Below are positions 46,723 through 57,616 of a DNA stretch of 64,000 bases, one piece after another. Both the position numbers and the translations under genes were made by a program. The stretch lies in the NCBI RefSeq assembly GCF_002831645.1, contig NZ_CP025117.1, forward strand, positions 124,001 through 188,000, read 5' to 3'. This DNA is from Olleya sp. Bg11-27 (GTDB lineage Bacteria > Bacteroidota > Bacteroidia > Flavobacteriales > Flavobacteriaceae). The notes under the pieces are model-generated. The model saw only the letters and a list, made by a program, of their open reading frames with translations, was not told the origin of the DNA and did not search any database. Every line of letters begins with the position of its first letter. Position 1 is the first letter of the stretch.

Positions 46723-49014
46723 CTATCGTTTTGCATTCTGTTCGAACTTCTCCTTTTGTTGTGCGTCAATAACTGCAATAGCAGTCATGTTTACAATTTC
46801 GTCTACACTAGCGTGTAACTGTAAAATATGTACTGGTTTGCGCATTCCCATCATAATAGGACCAACAGATTCTGCACTATTAAGCTCTTTTAACAACTTG
46901 TAAGTAATGTTAGCCGATTCTAAATTAGGAAAAATTAAAGTATTTACTTTTTTTCCTGCCAATTTAGAAAACGGAAAACTATCGGTTAGCATTTGACTAT
47001 TTAAAGCAAAGTCTGTTTGCAATTCTCCATCCACCAATAAATCAGGATGTCTTTTATGTAAATAAGACACTGCTTCTCTTACTTTAGTGGCTGTTTGATC
47101 TTTTGACGATCCAAAATTAGAATATGATGTCATGGCCATGACAGGTTCCATCCCAAACATTTTAACCACTTTTGCTGTCATTTGAGCAATCTTAGTTAAA
47201 TCTTGTGCTGATGGATTAATGTTTATTGCTGTATCACTTAAAAACATAGGACCACGTTGCGTCATCATCACGTTAGTCGTTGCTATTCTTGTAGAACCAG
47301 GTGCTAAACCAATAAGTTCTAACATTGGTTTTACTACTGATGGATAACTACGAGAGTATCCAGAAATTAAGGCGTCTGCATCCCCTTCATTAACCATCAT
47401 TGCAGCGTAATAATTACGCTCTCTCATTATTTTCTCTGCTAAAAGACTGGTCACACCTTTTCTTTTGTGTTGCTCCCAGTATATTTTAGCGTATTTATTT
47501 TTTTGTTCTAATTGTTCGTCAGATTTTGGATCTATAATAACGACATCAGCATCAAACTCTAACTCTTCTTTTAGACGTTCAATCTCATCCTTTCTTCCTA
47601 ATAAAATTGGAATAGCAATCCCTTCTTCATAAACAATTTGAGCTGCTTTTAAAACATCTAAAGAGTCTGCTTCTGTAAACACAACACGTTTAGGGTTTAA
47701 CTTTGCTCTGTTTAATAATAATCTTACAATCTTATTATCATTACCTAATCTATCTAGTAATTGCTCTTCATACTTTGCCCAATCTTCAATTGGCTCTTGT
47801 GCCACACCACTTTCCATTGCTGCTCTTGCTACCGCCGGTGGTACCGTTGCAATTAAACGTGGATCAAAAGGTTTAGGTATAATATACTCTTTACTAAATG
47901 TCAAACGTGTTTCACCATAAGCAATGTTTACTTGTTCTGGCACTGGCTCTTTAGCTAATTCCGCTAATGCTTTTACCGCAGCCATTTTCATTGCTTCATT
48001 AATTTTAGTCGCTCTAACATCTAAAGCGCCTCTAAAAATAAATGGAAAACCTAATACATTATTAACTTGGTTAGGATGGTCACTTCTTCCTGTAGCCATG
48101 ATAATATCTTTACGCGTTGCAATAGCTAGATCATATTCTATTTCTGGATCTGGATTAGCCATAGCAAACACTATTGGGTTTTTAGCCATAGTTAATAACA
48201 TCCCTGGTTTTACTATATCCGATGTAGATAAACCAACAAAGACATCAGCATCCATCATTGCTTCATCAATGGTGTCTATTTTTCTATGCGTAGCAAACTC
48301 AGCTTTTTGAGAGGTTAAATTCTCTCTATCATCTCTAATAACACCTTTACTATCTAACATGACCACGTTTTCACGTTTTGCACCAAATGCTAAATATAAT
48401 CGCGTACAAGAAATGGCTGCTGCCCCTGCACCACTAACTACTATTTTTACGTCTTCTATATTCTTTTCAGAAAGTTCTAAAGCGTTTAATAATGCTGCTG
48501 CAGAAATAATTGCAGTTCCATGTTGGTCATCATGCATTACAGGAATATTTAATTCCTCTTTTAACCGTCTTTCAATTTCAAAAGCTTCAGGTGCTTTGAT
48601 ATCTTCTAAATTAATTCCACCAAAAGTTGGTGCAATCATTTTTACGGTTTGAATAAACTCTTCTATATTTTCAGTATCTACTTCGATGTCAAAAACATCA
48701 ATATCCGCAAATATTTTAAACAATAATCCTTTTCCTTCCATCACAGGCTTAGAAGCCTCAGGACCAATATTTCCAAGACCTAAAACTGCTGTTCCGTTGG
48801 TTATAACGGCTACTAAATTTCCTTTTGCTGTATACTTATAAACGTTGTTAACGTCTTTTGCTATTTCTAAACACGGTTCCGCTACACCTGGCGAGTATGC
48901 CAATCCTAAATCCCTTTGTGTTGCATATTTTTTTGTTGGTACTACTGCAATTTTACCTGGTTTTGGCTTAGCATGATATACTAAGGCTTCGCGACGTTTG
49001 CTTTGTTTACTCAT
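46723..49014 (-). CDS. maeB: NADP-dependent malic enzyme with phosphotransacetylase-like C-terminal domain
   Basis: 763 residues, the length of MaeB fusions. The malic N-terminal domain has '[16 protein letters not shown]'; the NAD(P)-binding part has '[20 protein letters not shown]'; residues about 430-755 form a PTA-like domain ('[18 protein letters not shown]', '[20 protein letters not shown]'), regulatory in known MaeB. It decarboxylates malate to pyruvate and yields NADPH in the cytosol. A promoter is visible upstream. Confidence 0.95.
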   Translation of the reverse strand: MSKQSKRREALVYHAKPKPGKIAVVPTKKYATQRDLGLAYSPGVAEPCLEIAKDVNNVYKYTAKGNLVAVITNGTAVLGLGNIGPEASKPVMEGKGLLFKIFADIDVFDIEVDTENIEEFIQTVKMIAPTFGGINLEDIKAPEAFEIERRLKEELNIPVMHDDQHGTAIISAAALLNALELSEKNIEDVKIVVSGAGAAAISCTRLYLAFGAKRENVVMLDSKGVIRDDRENLTSQKAEFATHRKIDTIDEAMMDADVFVGLSTSDIVKPGMLLTMAKNPIVFAMANPDPEIEYDLAIATRKDIIMATGRSDHPNQVNNVLGFPFIFRGALDVRATKINEAMKMAAVKALAELAKEPVPEQVNIAYGETRLTFSKEYIIPKPFDPRLIATVPPAVARAAMESGVAQEPIEDWAKYEEQLLDRLGNDNKIVRLLLNRAKLNPKRVVFTEADSLDVLKAAQIVYEEGIAIPILLGRKDEIERLKEELEFDADVVIIDPKSDEQLEQKNKYAKIYWEQHKRKGVTSLLAEKIMRERNYYAAMMVNEGDADALISGYSRSYPSVVKPMLELIGLAPGSTRIATTNVMMTQRGPMFLSDTAININPSAQDLTKIAQMTAKVVKMFGMEPVMAMTSYSNFGSSKDQTATKVREAVSYLHKRHPDLLVDGELQTDFALNSQMLTDSFPFSKLAGKKVNTLIFPNLESANITYKLLKELNSAESVGPIMMGMRKPVHILQLHASVDEIVNMTAIAVIDAQQKEKFEQNAKR

Positions 49015-49041
49015 AATTTCACTTTAAGTTTTAGTGAATTA

Positions 49042-49077
49042 CAAATGTAAGGCTTTTACAAGAAAAGAGGTTACAAA
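49042..49077 (-). promoter_or_regulatory. Probable promoter of maeB
   Basis: Minus strand TACATTTG at 49042-49049 with TTTG about 24 bases upstream; the -7 element is 27 bp before ATG 49014. The spacing is a little long. Confidence 0.5.
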
Positions 49078-49115
49078 AAATGTGGTTTGGACGTATCAAT
49101 TTTGAATCTAAAACC

Positions 49116-50045
49116 TTACGGTTTCAAAAACTCGATATTACGTTTCAAGCCGTTAAATTTAGTCCGTTTAACAGCTGATTTTTGGAATACTTTTTTAAAC
49201 ACATCTTCGGTAATCTCTTCCCAATCCTTTTTACTCATGTCCAATAACTCAGGATGTGGATTAAACAAAGGTTCTTTATGTGGTTTAGAAAACTTATTCC
49301 AAGGACATACATCTTGGCAAATGTCACAACCAAACATCCAATCGTCAAACTTCCCTTTCATGGTATTGGGCAATTGATCTTTAAGTTCAATAGTAAAATA
49401 ACTAATACATTTACTCCCATTAACAACATAGGGTTCTACAATAGCTGCTGTCGGACAAGCATCAATACAAGCGGTACAGGTTCCGCAATGGTCCGTGGTA
49501 GCATAATCGTAGTCTAAATCTAAATCAATAATTAGTTCCGCAATAAAATAAAAAGACCCTGTTTTTTGTGTTATTAAATTACTGTGTTTTCCAATCCAAC
49601 CTAACCCTGATTTAGCAGCCCAAGCTTTATCTAAAACAGGTGCCGAATCTACAAAAGCACGACCTGAAACTGCCCCAATTTCTTCTTGAATAAAGTTAGC
49701 CAGTGCTTGTAGTTTTGTTTTAATGACCTCATGGTAATCTTTACCATAGGCATATTTAGATAGTTTTGGAGCGTCACTGTGTTTTTGAAGATCTGACGGA
49801 TAATAGTTTAATAATAATGAAATAACAGATTTAGAATCTTCAACCAGTTTTGTTGGATCCAAACGTTTGTCAAAATGATTTTGCATGTAACTCATTTGTC
49901 CATGCATATTATTATTTAACCAGTTTTCTAATCTTGGCGCTTCTACCTCTAAAAACTCAGCTTTACTTATACCACAAGACAAAAAACCTAAACGTTGTGC
50001 TTCAGCTTTTATCTGTTTAGTGTATTTAGCCTTGTTTTCAATCAT
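49116..50045 (-). CDS. queG: Epoxyqueuosine reductase QueG
   Basis: 309 residues. The two [4Fe-4S] ferredoxin motifs are intact: '[17 protein letters not shown]' and '[18 protein letters not shown]'. The N-terminal cobalamin-binding part includes '[20 protein letters not shown]'. It reduces epoxyqueuosine to queuosine in tRNA, the last step of Q synthesis, using cobalamin. Monocistronic; a 16-bp palindrome lies just upstream. Confidence 0.95.
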   Translation of the reverse strand: MIENKAKYTKQIKAEAQRLGFLSCGISKAEFLEVEAPRLENWLNNNMHGQMSYMQNHFDKRLDPTKLVEDSKSVISLLLNYYPSDLQKHSDAPKLSKYAYGKDYHEVIKTKLQALANFIQEEIGAVSGRAFVDSAPVLDKAWAAKSGLGWIGKHSNLITQKTGSFYFIAELIIDLDLDYDYATTDHCGTCTACIDACPTAAIVEPYVVNGSKCISYFTIELKDQLPNTMKGKFDDWMFGCDICQDVCPWNKFSKPHKEPLFNPHPELLDMSKKDWEEITEDVFKKVFQKSAVKRTKFNGLKRNIEFLKP

Positions 50046-50062
50046 TTGTATTACAATAGTTA

Positions 50063-50078
50063 TTAAGACTGGTCTTAA
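50063..50078. promoter_or_regulatory. 16-bp palindrome upstream of queG
   Basis: TTAAGAC TG GTCTTAA, a 7-bp inverted repeat with a 2-base centre, 18 bp before the queG start. Possibly an operator; no regulator can be named. Confidence 0.35.
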
Positions 50079-50127
50079 ACTAACGTCACAATTACAACAC
50101 CATTACTGATTAGCGTTGCAAAAAGGG

Positions 50128-51456
50128 CTAGTTTCTTTTCTCTAATCTTAAAAATGCATTTTTTGGCTTTAGGGTTATTAGCGGTGTAATGTCAATTTTA
50201 TCAAACTCTGGTCGAATTTTATAATTTTTAACCAATTCTGTTACTGCAATAATCATCTCAAACATCGCAAAGTTATTTCCAATACATTTTCTTGGCCCTG
50301 CACCAAATGGAAAATATTGCGCAGAAAATTGTCGTCCGCCATCCTCAAAGCGTTCTGGTAAAAAGGATTCGGGATTGGTCCATAATTTTGGGTGCCTATG
50401 TATTTCGTAAACTGAAAACAATAAATTACAACCTGGTTCAAATACCATGTCGTTAAAACGATCTGCTTCAACATTTACACGATCAATAAAATAAGCTGGA
50501 GGATATAATCTCATAGATTCCTCAAGCACTTGTTGACATATTTTAGAAGTAGACACGCGCGTCATTAAATCTACGTCATCACCTCCCAGTTCACTCCATT
50601 CGTCATAGATTTTATCTTGCCATTCAGGATGTTTAGCAAGTAATTGAAATGTAAACGTCAATGCATTAGATGTTGTTTCGTGACCCGCTGTAAAAATGAT
50701 TAATATTTCGTCAATCAATTGTGTTTCAGACATCCCTTTACCATCATCATATTTAGTTTCTAGCAACATGTCCAACAAATCATCAAAACGGTGTCCTGAT
50801 GCTTTCCTTTCGGCAACAATACCTTTTAAGATAGTTCTAGCTTCTTCCGATAATTTTAAATGTTTTTTTAAAGCTCCTCCTATTTTAAACCACCACCCTA
50901 AATACGGTTGACGTAACTCTTTAACTAGCATGCGTTGGTTAGCTTCAGTAATACACTGCAACCGTTCCATATCTTTACTATTTGCGGCTTGTGTAAATAA
51001 AGATTTTACAACAGTCTGAAAAGCCAAATCATTAAGCAGTGGGAATAAATCTATTGTTTTGTTAGTTTCAACTTTACTGAACTCAGAAATGATGGTATCT
51101 TGCATACCCGTTAATAAATTTTGCAATTGCTTTTTATGAAAAGCAGGTTGCATCATTTTACGCTGTTTTTTCCATTTATCGCCTTCTGAAGTCAATAATC
51201 CTTCACCAACATACTTGACTAAATCTACAGTTTGAATTTTAGATTTAACATAGTTTCTTTGATTTTTCTGAAGGACATATTGCGCCAATCCAGCATCCCG
51301 AGAAAAATATATTTTAGAATTAAACCCCACATTCAGTTTAAAAACATCGCCCTTTTCCTCAAAATTCCTATTATGAAATGGTAATGGATTTTTAAGGATT
51401 TCTAATGAATGCTTAATGAATTTTAAAAGTGAAACCTCTGGTATATTATTCTTCAT
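50128..51456 (-). CDS. Cytochrome P450
   Basis: 442 residues. All P450 hallmarks are visible: I-helix 'FTAGHETTSNAL', ExxR in 'EESMRLYPP', PERF in 'FLPERFED', and the heme-binding loop 'FPFGAGPRKCIGNNFAMFE' with the Cys ligand. Of the CYP4/CYP102-like fatty-acid/terpenoid branch by general look; substrate unknown. No ferredoxin or reductase gene is adjacent. No signal peptide; cytosolic. Flanked by ruvB and queG with no evident functional link. Confidence 0.94.
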   Translation of the reverse strand: MKNNIPEVSLLKFIKHSLEILKNPLPFHNRNFEEKGDVFKLNVGFNSKIYFSRDAGLAQYVLQKNQRNYVKSKIQTVDLVKYVGEGLLTSEGDKWKKQRKMMQPAFHKKQLQNLLTGMQDTIISEFSKVETNKTIDLFPLLNDLAFQTVVKSLFTQAANSKDMERLQCITEANQRMLVKELRQPYLGWWFKIGGALKKHLKLSEEARTILKGIVAERKASGHRFDDLLDMLLETKYDDGKGMSETQLIDEILIIFTAGHETTSNALTFTFQLLAKHPEWQDKIYDEWSELGGDDVDLMTRVSTSKICQQVLEESMRLYPPAYFIDRVNVEADRFNDMVFEPGCNLLFSVYEIHRHPKLWTNPESFLPERFEDGGRQFSAQYFPFGAGPRKCIGNNFAMFEMIIAVTELVKNYKIRPEFDKIDITPLITLKPKNAFLRLEKRN

Positions 51457-51525
51457 TACTCTATTCTTTACATTCCTTTTTAAAAACTAATGCGCTATTG
51501 AAACCACTTCTGCATGACAAATGAC

Positions 51526-52548
51526 TTAAAACAAACCGCCTTGCGTTGGTCCTTTTATTTTACCCAAATGCTTATAGGCTAATTCCGTGACTTCACGACC
51601 ACGCGGGGTTCGCATAATAAAACCTTGTTGAATTAAAAACGGTTCATATACTTCTTCTATAGTTTCTGTACTTTCACTTACTGCTGTTGCAATAGTAGAA
51701 ATACCAACAGGTCCCCCTTTAAACTTTTCAATGATTGTAGATAATATTTTGTTATCCATTTCATCTAAACCATACGCATCAACATTTAATGCTTCAAGAC
51801 TGTATCTCGCTATCTTAATATCAATACTACCATTTCCTTTTATTTGTGCAAAATCTCGAACACGACGTAATAATGCGTTAGCAATTCTAGGTGTCCCACG
51901 ACTACGTCCAGCAATCTCAATAGCTGCTTCCATAGAAATTGGCACATTTAAAATATCAGAACTACGTTGTATAATAGTCGTTAATAACTCGGTTTTATAA
52001 TATTGTAATCTACTCTGTATTCCAAAACGTGCTCGCATCGGAGCTGTTAACAACCCTGATCTAGTCGTTGCACCTACCAGGGTAAATGGATTTAGATTAA
52101 TTTGAACTGTTCTTGCATTAGGCCCAGATTCAATCATTATATCGATTTTATAGTCTTCCATAGCAGAATATAAATACTCTTCTACAATAGGACTTAAACG
52201 ATGGATTTCGTCAATAAATAACACATCCCTTTCATCAAGATTAGTTAACAAGCCTGCTAGGTCTCCTGGTTTATCCAAAACAGGTCCTGAAGTGATTTTT
52301 ATACCCACACCTAACTCATTAGCTAGAATATTAGCCAAAGTGGTCTTACCTAAGCCTGGAGGTCCATGAAATAAAGTGTGATCTAAAGCTTCTCCACGAG
52401 CAACTGCTGCTTGAACAAAGATTTGAAGATTCTCCAACACTTGGTCTTGCCCTGTAAAGTCATCAAAAGATAAGGGTCTTAATTGTTTTTCTACATCAAA
52501 TTCTTCTGGTGTAAAATTTTCGCTAGTTGGGTCTAAGTTTCCATTCAT
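51526..52548 (-). CDS. ruvB: Holliday junction branch migration helicase RuvB
   Basis: 340 residues, usual length. Walker A '[17 protein letters not shown]', Walker B '[10 protein letters not shown]', sensor '[18 protein letters not shown]', and a C-terminal winged helix ending '[14 protein letters not shown]'. It is the hexameric motor that drives branch migration with RuvA. A TATATTTG -7-like element at 52588-52595, just after the upstream terminator, suggests its own promoter. Confidence 0.97.
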   Translation of the reverse strand: MNGNLDPTSENFTPEEFDVEKQLRPLSFDDFTGQDQVLENLQIFVQAAVARGEALDHTLFHGPPGLGKTTLANILANELGVGIKITSGPVLDKPGDLAGLLTNLDERDVLFIDEIHRLSPIVEEYLYSAMEDYKIDIMIESGPNARTVQINLNPFTLVGATTRSGLLTAPMRARFGIQSRLQYYKTELLTTIIQRSSDILNVPISMEAAIEIAGRSRGTPRIANALLRRVRDFAQIKGNGSIDIKIARYSLEALNVDAYGLDEMDNKILSTIIEKFKGGPVGISTIATAVSESTETIEEVYEPFLIQQGFIMRTPRGREVTELAYKHLGKIKGPTQGGLF

Positions 52549-52598
52549 TAAATAAGCAATTGATCACTGATACTAATTCAGCATAAACAAATATAAAG

Positions 52599-52632
52599 AA
52601 AAAGCCTTTCTGTTTTCACAGAAAGGCTTTTC
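52599..52632. terminator. Intrinsic terminator at the end of the act-cox operon
   Basis: Stem AAAAGCCTTTCTG / CAGAAAGGCTTTT around a TTTTCA loop, 54 bp past the cox1 stop. It ends the long respiratory operon before ruvB. Confidence 0.92.
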
Positions 52633-52685
52633 AATATTATAGATTCTCATAAACAATTTATGAGGGTCCTTTTTATCAGTTAATT

Positions 52686-54476
52686 TTAATGTTGTAATTC
52701 TTCTTCACCTTCTTTTAAAGGTACATTTTGCGGAACAAAATCTTCATCATGTCCTGGCTTACTATAGTCATAAGACCACCTGTAAACATGAGGAATAGCA
52801 CCTGGCCAGTTTCCATGAACATGCTCTACTGGTGTAGTCCATTCTAAAGTATTAGATCTCCATGGGTTTTGTTCTGCTTTCTTACCGTAAAATATACTAG
52901 AAAAGAAATTATAAATAAACACCAATTGGAAAATAGCCCCTACAATAGCAAATAATGTAATGACAACATTAACACTTGCTAAATCATCAAATAATGGGAA
53001 GTTAGTGTTAGTATAATAACGTCTTGGTAAACCTGCCATACCGATAAAGTGCATTGGGAAAAATACTCCATAAGCACACACTGCAGTTACCCAAAAGTGA
53101 ACATATCCTAAGTTTTTGTTTAGCATACGACCAAACATCTTAGGGAACCAATGGTACACCCCTGCAAAGAAACCATATAATGCAGATATACCCATTACTA
53201 AGTGAAAGTGAGCAATAACAAAATAAGTATCATGTACATTAATATCTAATGCACTATCTCCTAAAATAATCCCTGTTAAACCACCAGTAATGAACGTAGA
53301 TACTAAACCTATAGAGAATAGCATAGCTGGATTCATCTGTAAGTTACCTTTCCATAATGTGGTTATATAGTTAAACGATTTTACCGCTGATGGAATTGCA
53401 ATTAACAATGTTGTAAATGTAAATACAGATCCTAAAAATGGATTCATCCCTGAGATAAACATATGGTGACCCCAAACAATTGTAGATAAAAATGCAATCG
53501 CTATAATAGACGCAATCATTGCACGGTAACCAAATATTGGCTTACGTGAATTAGTTGCAATAATTTCTGATGTAATACCTAAAGCTGGTAATAAAACGAT
53601 ATATACCTCCGGGTGACCTAAGAACCAAAATAAGTGCTCAAATAAAACAGGAGACCCACCTTGATAATGTAATACTTCACCTTGAATAAATATATCAGAT
53701 AAGAAGAATGATGTTCCAAAACTTCTATCCATTATTAATAACAATGCCGCAGATAATAATACTGGGAAAGATATAATACCGATAATAGCTGTTACAAAAA
53801 ATGCCCATATAGTTAAAGGTAGTCTCGTCATAGACATTCCTTTTGTACGTAAGTTTATTACTGTTACAACGTAATTTAAAGATCCTAATAAAGAAGATGC
53901 TATAAATATAGCCATAGACACTAACCACATTGTCATACCTAAACCTGATCCTCCTTGAGCCATTGGTAATGCACTAAGTGGAGGATAAATTGTCCAACCT
54001 GCAGCTGCTGGTCCTGCTTCCACAAAGAAAGAACAAACCATAATTACACTTGAGACAAAAAACAACCAATACGATACCATGTTTAAAAAACCTGATGCCA
54101 TATCTCTAGCTCCAATTTGCAATGGAATTAATAAGTTACTGAAAGTACCACTTAAACCTGCTGTAAGTACAAAGAAAACCATTATAGTACCATGTATTGT
54201 AACTAACGCTAAATAGATATCTGCGCTCATTACACCATCTGGTGCCCATTTACCTAGTAATGCTTCAAAAATAGGATTTGACTCCTCAGGCCAAGCAATT
54301 TGCATACGCATCATGATTGACATTGCTACACCTATAACTCCCATTATAAGACCAGTAATTAAATACTGTTTAGCAATCATTTTATGATCCATACTAAATA
54401 TATATTTAGTTATGAATGTTTCTTTATGATGATGACCATGATCGTCATGTCCATGTTCTTCTACCTGTGCTGACAT
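52686..54476 (-). CDS. ctaD: Cytochrome c oxidase subunit I
   Basis: 596 residues with 12 or more helices. Heme and CuB ligands are present: 'VTIHGTIMVFF', 'HLFWFLGHPEVYIVLLP' (with the cross-linking Tyr and the proton-channel Glu of GHPEV), 'WGHHMF', and 'HDTYFVIAHFHLVMG'. It is the heme a/a3-CuB catalytic subunit of an A-type oxidase. The cytosolic N-terminus is His/Asp-rich ('EEHGHDDHGHHHKE'), an extension not found in most homologues I know. Last gene of actABCDEF-cox2-cox1. Confidence 0.96.
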   Translation of the reverse strand: MSAQVEEHGHDDHGHHHKETFITKYIFSMDHKMIAKQYLITGLIMGVIGVAMSIMMRMQIAWPEESNPIFEALLGKWAPDGVMSADIYLALVTIHGTIMVFFVLTAGLSGTFSNLLIPLQIGARDMASGFLNMVSYWLFFVSSVIMVCSFFVEAGPAAAGWTIYPPLSALPMAQGGSGLGMTMWLVSMAIFIASSLLGSLNYVVTVINLRTKGMSMTRLPLTIWAFFVTAIIGIISFPVLLSAALLLIMDRSFGTSFFLSDIFIQGEVLHYQGGSPVLFEHLFWFLGHPEVYIVLLPALGITSEIIATNSRKPIFGYRAMIASIIAIAFLSTIVWGHHMFISGMNPFLGSVFTFTTLLIAIPSAVKSFNYITTLWKGNLQMNPAMLFSIGLVSTFITGGLTGIILGDSALDINVHDTYFVIAHFHLVMGISALYGFFAGVYHWFPKMFGRMLNKNLGYVHFWVTAVCAYGVFFPMHFIGMAGLPRRYYTNTNFPLFDDLASVNVVITLFAIVGAIFQLVFIYNFFSSIFYGKKAEQNPWRSNTLEWTTPVEHVHGNWPGAIPHVYRWSYDYSKPGHDEDFVPQNVPLKEGEEELQH

Positions 54477-54510
54477 AATCTAAAAATCTTTAAATTGAAT
54501 TTTTTTTTAT

Positions 54511-55587
54511 TTAATTTTTTACTAGTGAATCAACAAATAACTTTTGTTCACCCATCCAAGCATCATACTCCTCTTGTGTTTCTACTATAATTTTCATTTG
54601 CATGTTATAGTGAGAAGTACCACAGATTTTGTTACATAACAATAAGTAATCAAACACATAAGGTTCTAAACCTTCTTCGCCTTTAGCAATTAAAGCTTTA
54701 CTCTTCTCTGTTCTGATTTTATTAATGTTTGCTACTTTTTCCTTCATTTCCTCAGTCTCACGCATCGCTGCAGTAGTCACCGTTGGCGTAAAACCAAATT
54801 GAGTAATCATACCAGGGACACAGTTCATTTGCGCTCTAAAGTGAGGCATATAAGCTGAGTGTAATACATCTTGAGAACGCATTTTAAATACTATTGGCTG
54901 CCCTACAACTAAATGTAATTCTTTAACAATAACATCATCTTGTGCATTCGGATCAGCTTCATCAACCCCTAATTCGTTAGCTCTATTGATATCAATTAAT
55001 CTAACATTAGCTTTACCTAAAGCATTATCTGGACCTGAGTATCTCGCTTTCCAGTTAAACTGTTGCGCATACAACTCGATTACCATTGGGTCAGCTTCTT
55101 CATCAACATTCATTATACTGGTCCAAGTAAATAAACCTTGTATAATTAATCCTGCTAAAACGATTACAGGAATGATTGTCCAAATTGCTTCTAGCTTGTT
55201 ATTATCAGCATAAAATAATGCCTTCCTTCCTTTTTCACCTTTGTATTTAAATGCAAAGTAATGTAGTAAAAATTGAGTTACAGTTTGTACGAAAAAGATA
55301 ACAACCATAGAAATGATCATTAAGCTATCGACACCTGGTCCATGCTCTGAAGCAGAGTTAGACATTAATGGTAAATCTCCCCATTTAACGAAACATACAA
55401 TTGTAATAGCATAAATGAAGATTAAAAAACCTATCATTAAATATCCATTAACACGGTTATCGTTATCGTTTGCAACTTGGTTATTCTCGTTTTCCTTTCC
55501 AACTTGGGTCAAATCAAAGATTTTCACCATTTGCCAGATTGCAACGAAAATAAATACTAAAACTAAAATTGATAATAAAGTCGTCAT
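54511..55587 (-). CDS. ctaC: Cytochrome c oxidase subunit II
   Basis: 358 residues. An extra N-terminal helix, then the two standard subunit II helices (about 50-70 and 90-165), and a periplasmic cupredoxin domain. The CuA ligands are intact: His in 'DVLHSAYMPHF' and 'LCNKICGTSHYNMQM' (C-x3-C-x3-H-x2-M). No cytochrome c domain is fused at the C-terminus, so electrons come from a separate cytochrome or directly from ActE-type domains. 34 bp before cox1. Confidence 0.95.
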   Translation of the reverse strand: MTTLLSILVLVFIFVAIWQMVKIFDLTQVGKENENNQVANDNDNRVNGYLMIGFLIFIYAITIVCFVKWGDLPLMSNSASEHGPGVDSLMIISMVVIFFVQTVTQFLLHYFAFKYKGEKGRKALFYADNNKLEAIWTIIPVIVLAGLIIQGLFTWTSIMNVDEEADPMVIELYAQQFNWKARYSGPDNALGKANVRLIDINRANELGVDEADPNAQDDVIVKELHLVVGQPIVFKMRSQDVLHSAYMPHFRAQMNCVPGMITQFGFTPTVTTAAMRETEEMKEKVANINKIRTEKSKALIAKGEEGLEPYVFDYLLLCNKICGTSHYNMQMKIIVETQEEYDAWMGEQKLFVDSLVKN

Positions 55588-55616
55588 TGTTATCGTTCTT
55601 CTTTATTTAATTTTTA

Positions 55617-57023
55617 TTAATAATGGAAATTTTCACTTTCTTTAATGAAAGGGTTTCCTTTAGGTAGTAAAGATTGTTTCGAAATCGCATAAAATACTAT
55701 TAGCATAAACAAACCTGCAAATAATAAAATAGCACCGATTTCAGGCATACCTATAAACCATCTATCTCCAACTGTAGCTGGCATAATCATATTGAAAATA
55801 TCAATATAATGACCTGCTAGGATTACAACTCCTGCCATAATCACGAACCAAGGGACACGCTTATAGTCACTATTCATTAATAGTAATAATGGGAATAAGA
55901 AATTCATTGCCACCATACCAAAGAATGGTAAATTATAATCTTCAATTCTTGTAATAAAGTAAGTTACTTCTTCTGGAATATTTGAATACCAGATTAACAT
56001 GAACTGAGAGAACCATAAATAAGTCCAGAAAATACTAAATCCGAACATGAATTTTGCTAAATCATGGATATGGCTATCATTAACATTTGGTAATAAGCCC
56101 TTAGACTTTAAGTATATTGTAATCATTGCAATTACTGTAACTGCACAAACTAACATACCTGCTAAAACATACCAACCAAACAACGTAGAGAACCAGTGTG
56201 GGTCTACACTCATAATCCAATCCCAAGACATCATAGATTCCGTATATAAAAAGAACACTAAAAATGCTGCTGATATACGAAATGTTTTTATAAAGTTACG
56301 TGTATCTCCTTCAGGTGCCGCATCTTGTGCTAAAGAGAATTTACGTGAGAAGTATCTGTATAAAGACCAACCTCCAATAAAAATTAATGCTCTTATAACA
56401 AACCAAGGTGTATTTAACCAATCCGATTTACCTGCAACTAACTTATCGTAGTCTGCACTTTCAGGATTTACCATATCAGGGTTCATCCAAACAAAAATAT
56501 GATCTCCAGAAATAACTGCAATAGCTACTACAATTAAAGCCCCTGGTAATAAATAATATGTAATTCCTTCCATTACTCTAAATAACAATGGGGACCATCC
56601 TGCTTGTGCCGCTTGTTGAATAGCGTAAAATGCTAAAGCACCTAAAGCAATCATCATAAAAAAGAATGCTGCTATATAAAGTGCAGAATATGGTCTATTA
56701 TGAATTTGGTGCATGACATGTTCGGCATGTGCATCACCATGATCACCAGCTACATTAGCATGTGTGTCTTCAGCATGACCTGTGACCGCATGTGCCGTAC
56801 CAGCATGTTCACCATCGTGCTGAGCTTCTTCCGTAGCATGTGTATCTGCTACAGCTGCGTGACCACCACCATGTCCACCATGACTAGTTTCTTCTGCTAA
56901 CATGATTTTAACATCATCTTGTGATACATGATGTGCTGTATAATAACCTGTTCCCCATAATATCGCTCCTACAATCATTAGGACAAGTGATACTATTTTT
57001 AGTCTATTTGAAAATGTGTACAT
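55617..57023 (-). CDS. actF: Alternative complex III subunit ActF with His-rich loop
   Basis: 468 residues, about ten helices of the NrfD-like family. Between helix 1 and helix 2 (about residues 36-110) lies a His/Ala/Glu-rich segment ('TSHGGHGGGHAAVADTH', 'EHAGTAHAVTGHAEDTH'), about 20 His in 75 residues. ActF is a membrane subunit of the quinol:cytochrome c/oxidase oxidoreductase and sits beside ActC. The His-rich loop should face the periplasm or cytosol next to the membrane and could bind metal. Followed at 29 bp by cox2. Confidence 0.93.
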   Translation of the reverse strand: MYTFSNRLKIVSLVLMIVGAILWGTGYYTAHHVSQDDVKIMLAEETSHGGHGGGHAAVADTHATEEAQHDGEHAGTAHAVTGHAEDTHANVAGDHGDAHAEHVMHQIHNRPYSALYIAAFFFMMIALGALAFYAIQQAAQAGWSPLLFRVMEGITYYLLPGALIVVAIAVISGDHIFVWMNPDMVNPESADYDKLVAGKSDWLNTPWFVIRALIFIGGWSLYRYFSRKFSLAQDAAPEGDTRNFIKTFRISAAFLVFFLYTESMMSWDWIMSVDPHWFSTLFGWYVLAGMLVCAVTVIAMITIYLKSKGLLPNVNDSHIHDLAKFMFGFSIFWTYLWFSQFMLIWYSNIPEEVTYFITRIEDYNLPFFGMVAMNFLFPLLLLMNSDYKRVPWFVIMAGVVILAGHYIDIFNMIMPATVGDRWFIGMPEIGAILLFAGLFMLIVFYAISKQSLLPKGNPFIKESENFHY

Positions 57024-57049
57024 ATCTATATATAAACTTTATCTAAATC

Positions 57050-57607
57050 TTATTTTTCTAGGTCTGCCTTTAATGTCATAACGTGAGCAACAACTTGCCA
57101 ACGTTCTTCTTCGCTTAAAAAGTTAGCATAAGAACCCATAGAGTTTTTACCATAATACATAACATGATAAATACTTCCTGAATTGATCGCTCTTCCTGCG
57201 TCATCGTAACTCGGTACACCAAGAATTTTATTTCTTGTCACTAAATTACCTTTTCCATTTCCTTTATTACCATGACATATACCACAATAAATCGTATATA
57301 ATTCTTTAGCTCTTGGCGCATCAAATTGCATCGAATCTAAAGGTGATTGTAATTCGGCTTTAGCCAAATCATAACCAGCTATATCATTAGTGTATTCAAA
57401 AGGCGTATACCCTCTAGGAATTGTACCATCTACTGGTAATTGTGCTTCTACTCCGTTTGCAAATGCACTTGATTCTTGATAAGCTTCATAACCAACCGGC
57501 TCATACATGTTTGGCATGTATTGGTAGTTTGGTCTTGAACTCTTATTACAAGAAGTAAATGAAATTGTAACTAAGGCTATAATTGTTATTTTAATTAAAT
57601 GTCTCAT
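57050..57607 (-). CDS. actE: Alternative complex III monoheme cytochrome c lipoprotein ActE
   Basis: 185 residues. Lipoprotein leader with 'TISFTSCNKSSRP', then a class I cytochrome c domain with the heme motif CGICH in 'YTIYCGICHGNKGNGKG' and a distal Met region 'MYYGKNSMGSYANFL'. ActE carries electrons from the complex toward oxidase on the periplasmic side. Operon position between actD and actF is standard. Confidence 0.93.
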   Translation of the reverse strand: MRHLIKITIIALVTISFTSCNKSSRPNYQYMPNMYEPVGYEAYQESSAFANGVEAQLPVDGTIPRGYTPFEYTNDIAGYDLAKAELQSPLDSMQFDAPRAKELYTIYCGICHGNKGNGKGNLVTRNKILGVPSYDDAGRAINSGSIYHVMYYGKNSMGSYANFLSEEERWQVVAHVMTLKADLEK

Positions 57608-57616
57608 TCTATCTAA

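Noticed and set aside
47924-48310. Plus-strand frame of 128 codons inside maeB
   Set aside because: Antisense to the NAD(P)-binding region of malic enzyme, with no independent support.
56700-56900. Met/Cys-rich plus-strand frame
   Set aside because: Created by the His-codon-rich (CAT) segment of ActF read on the other strand.
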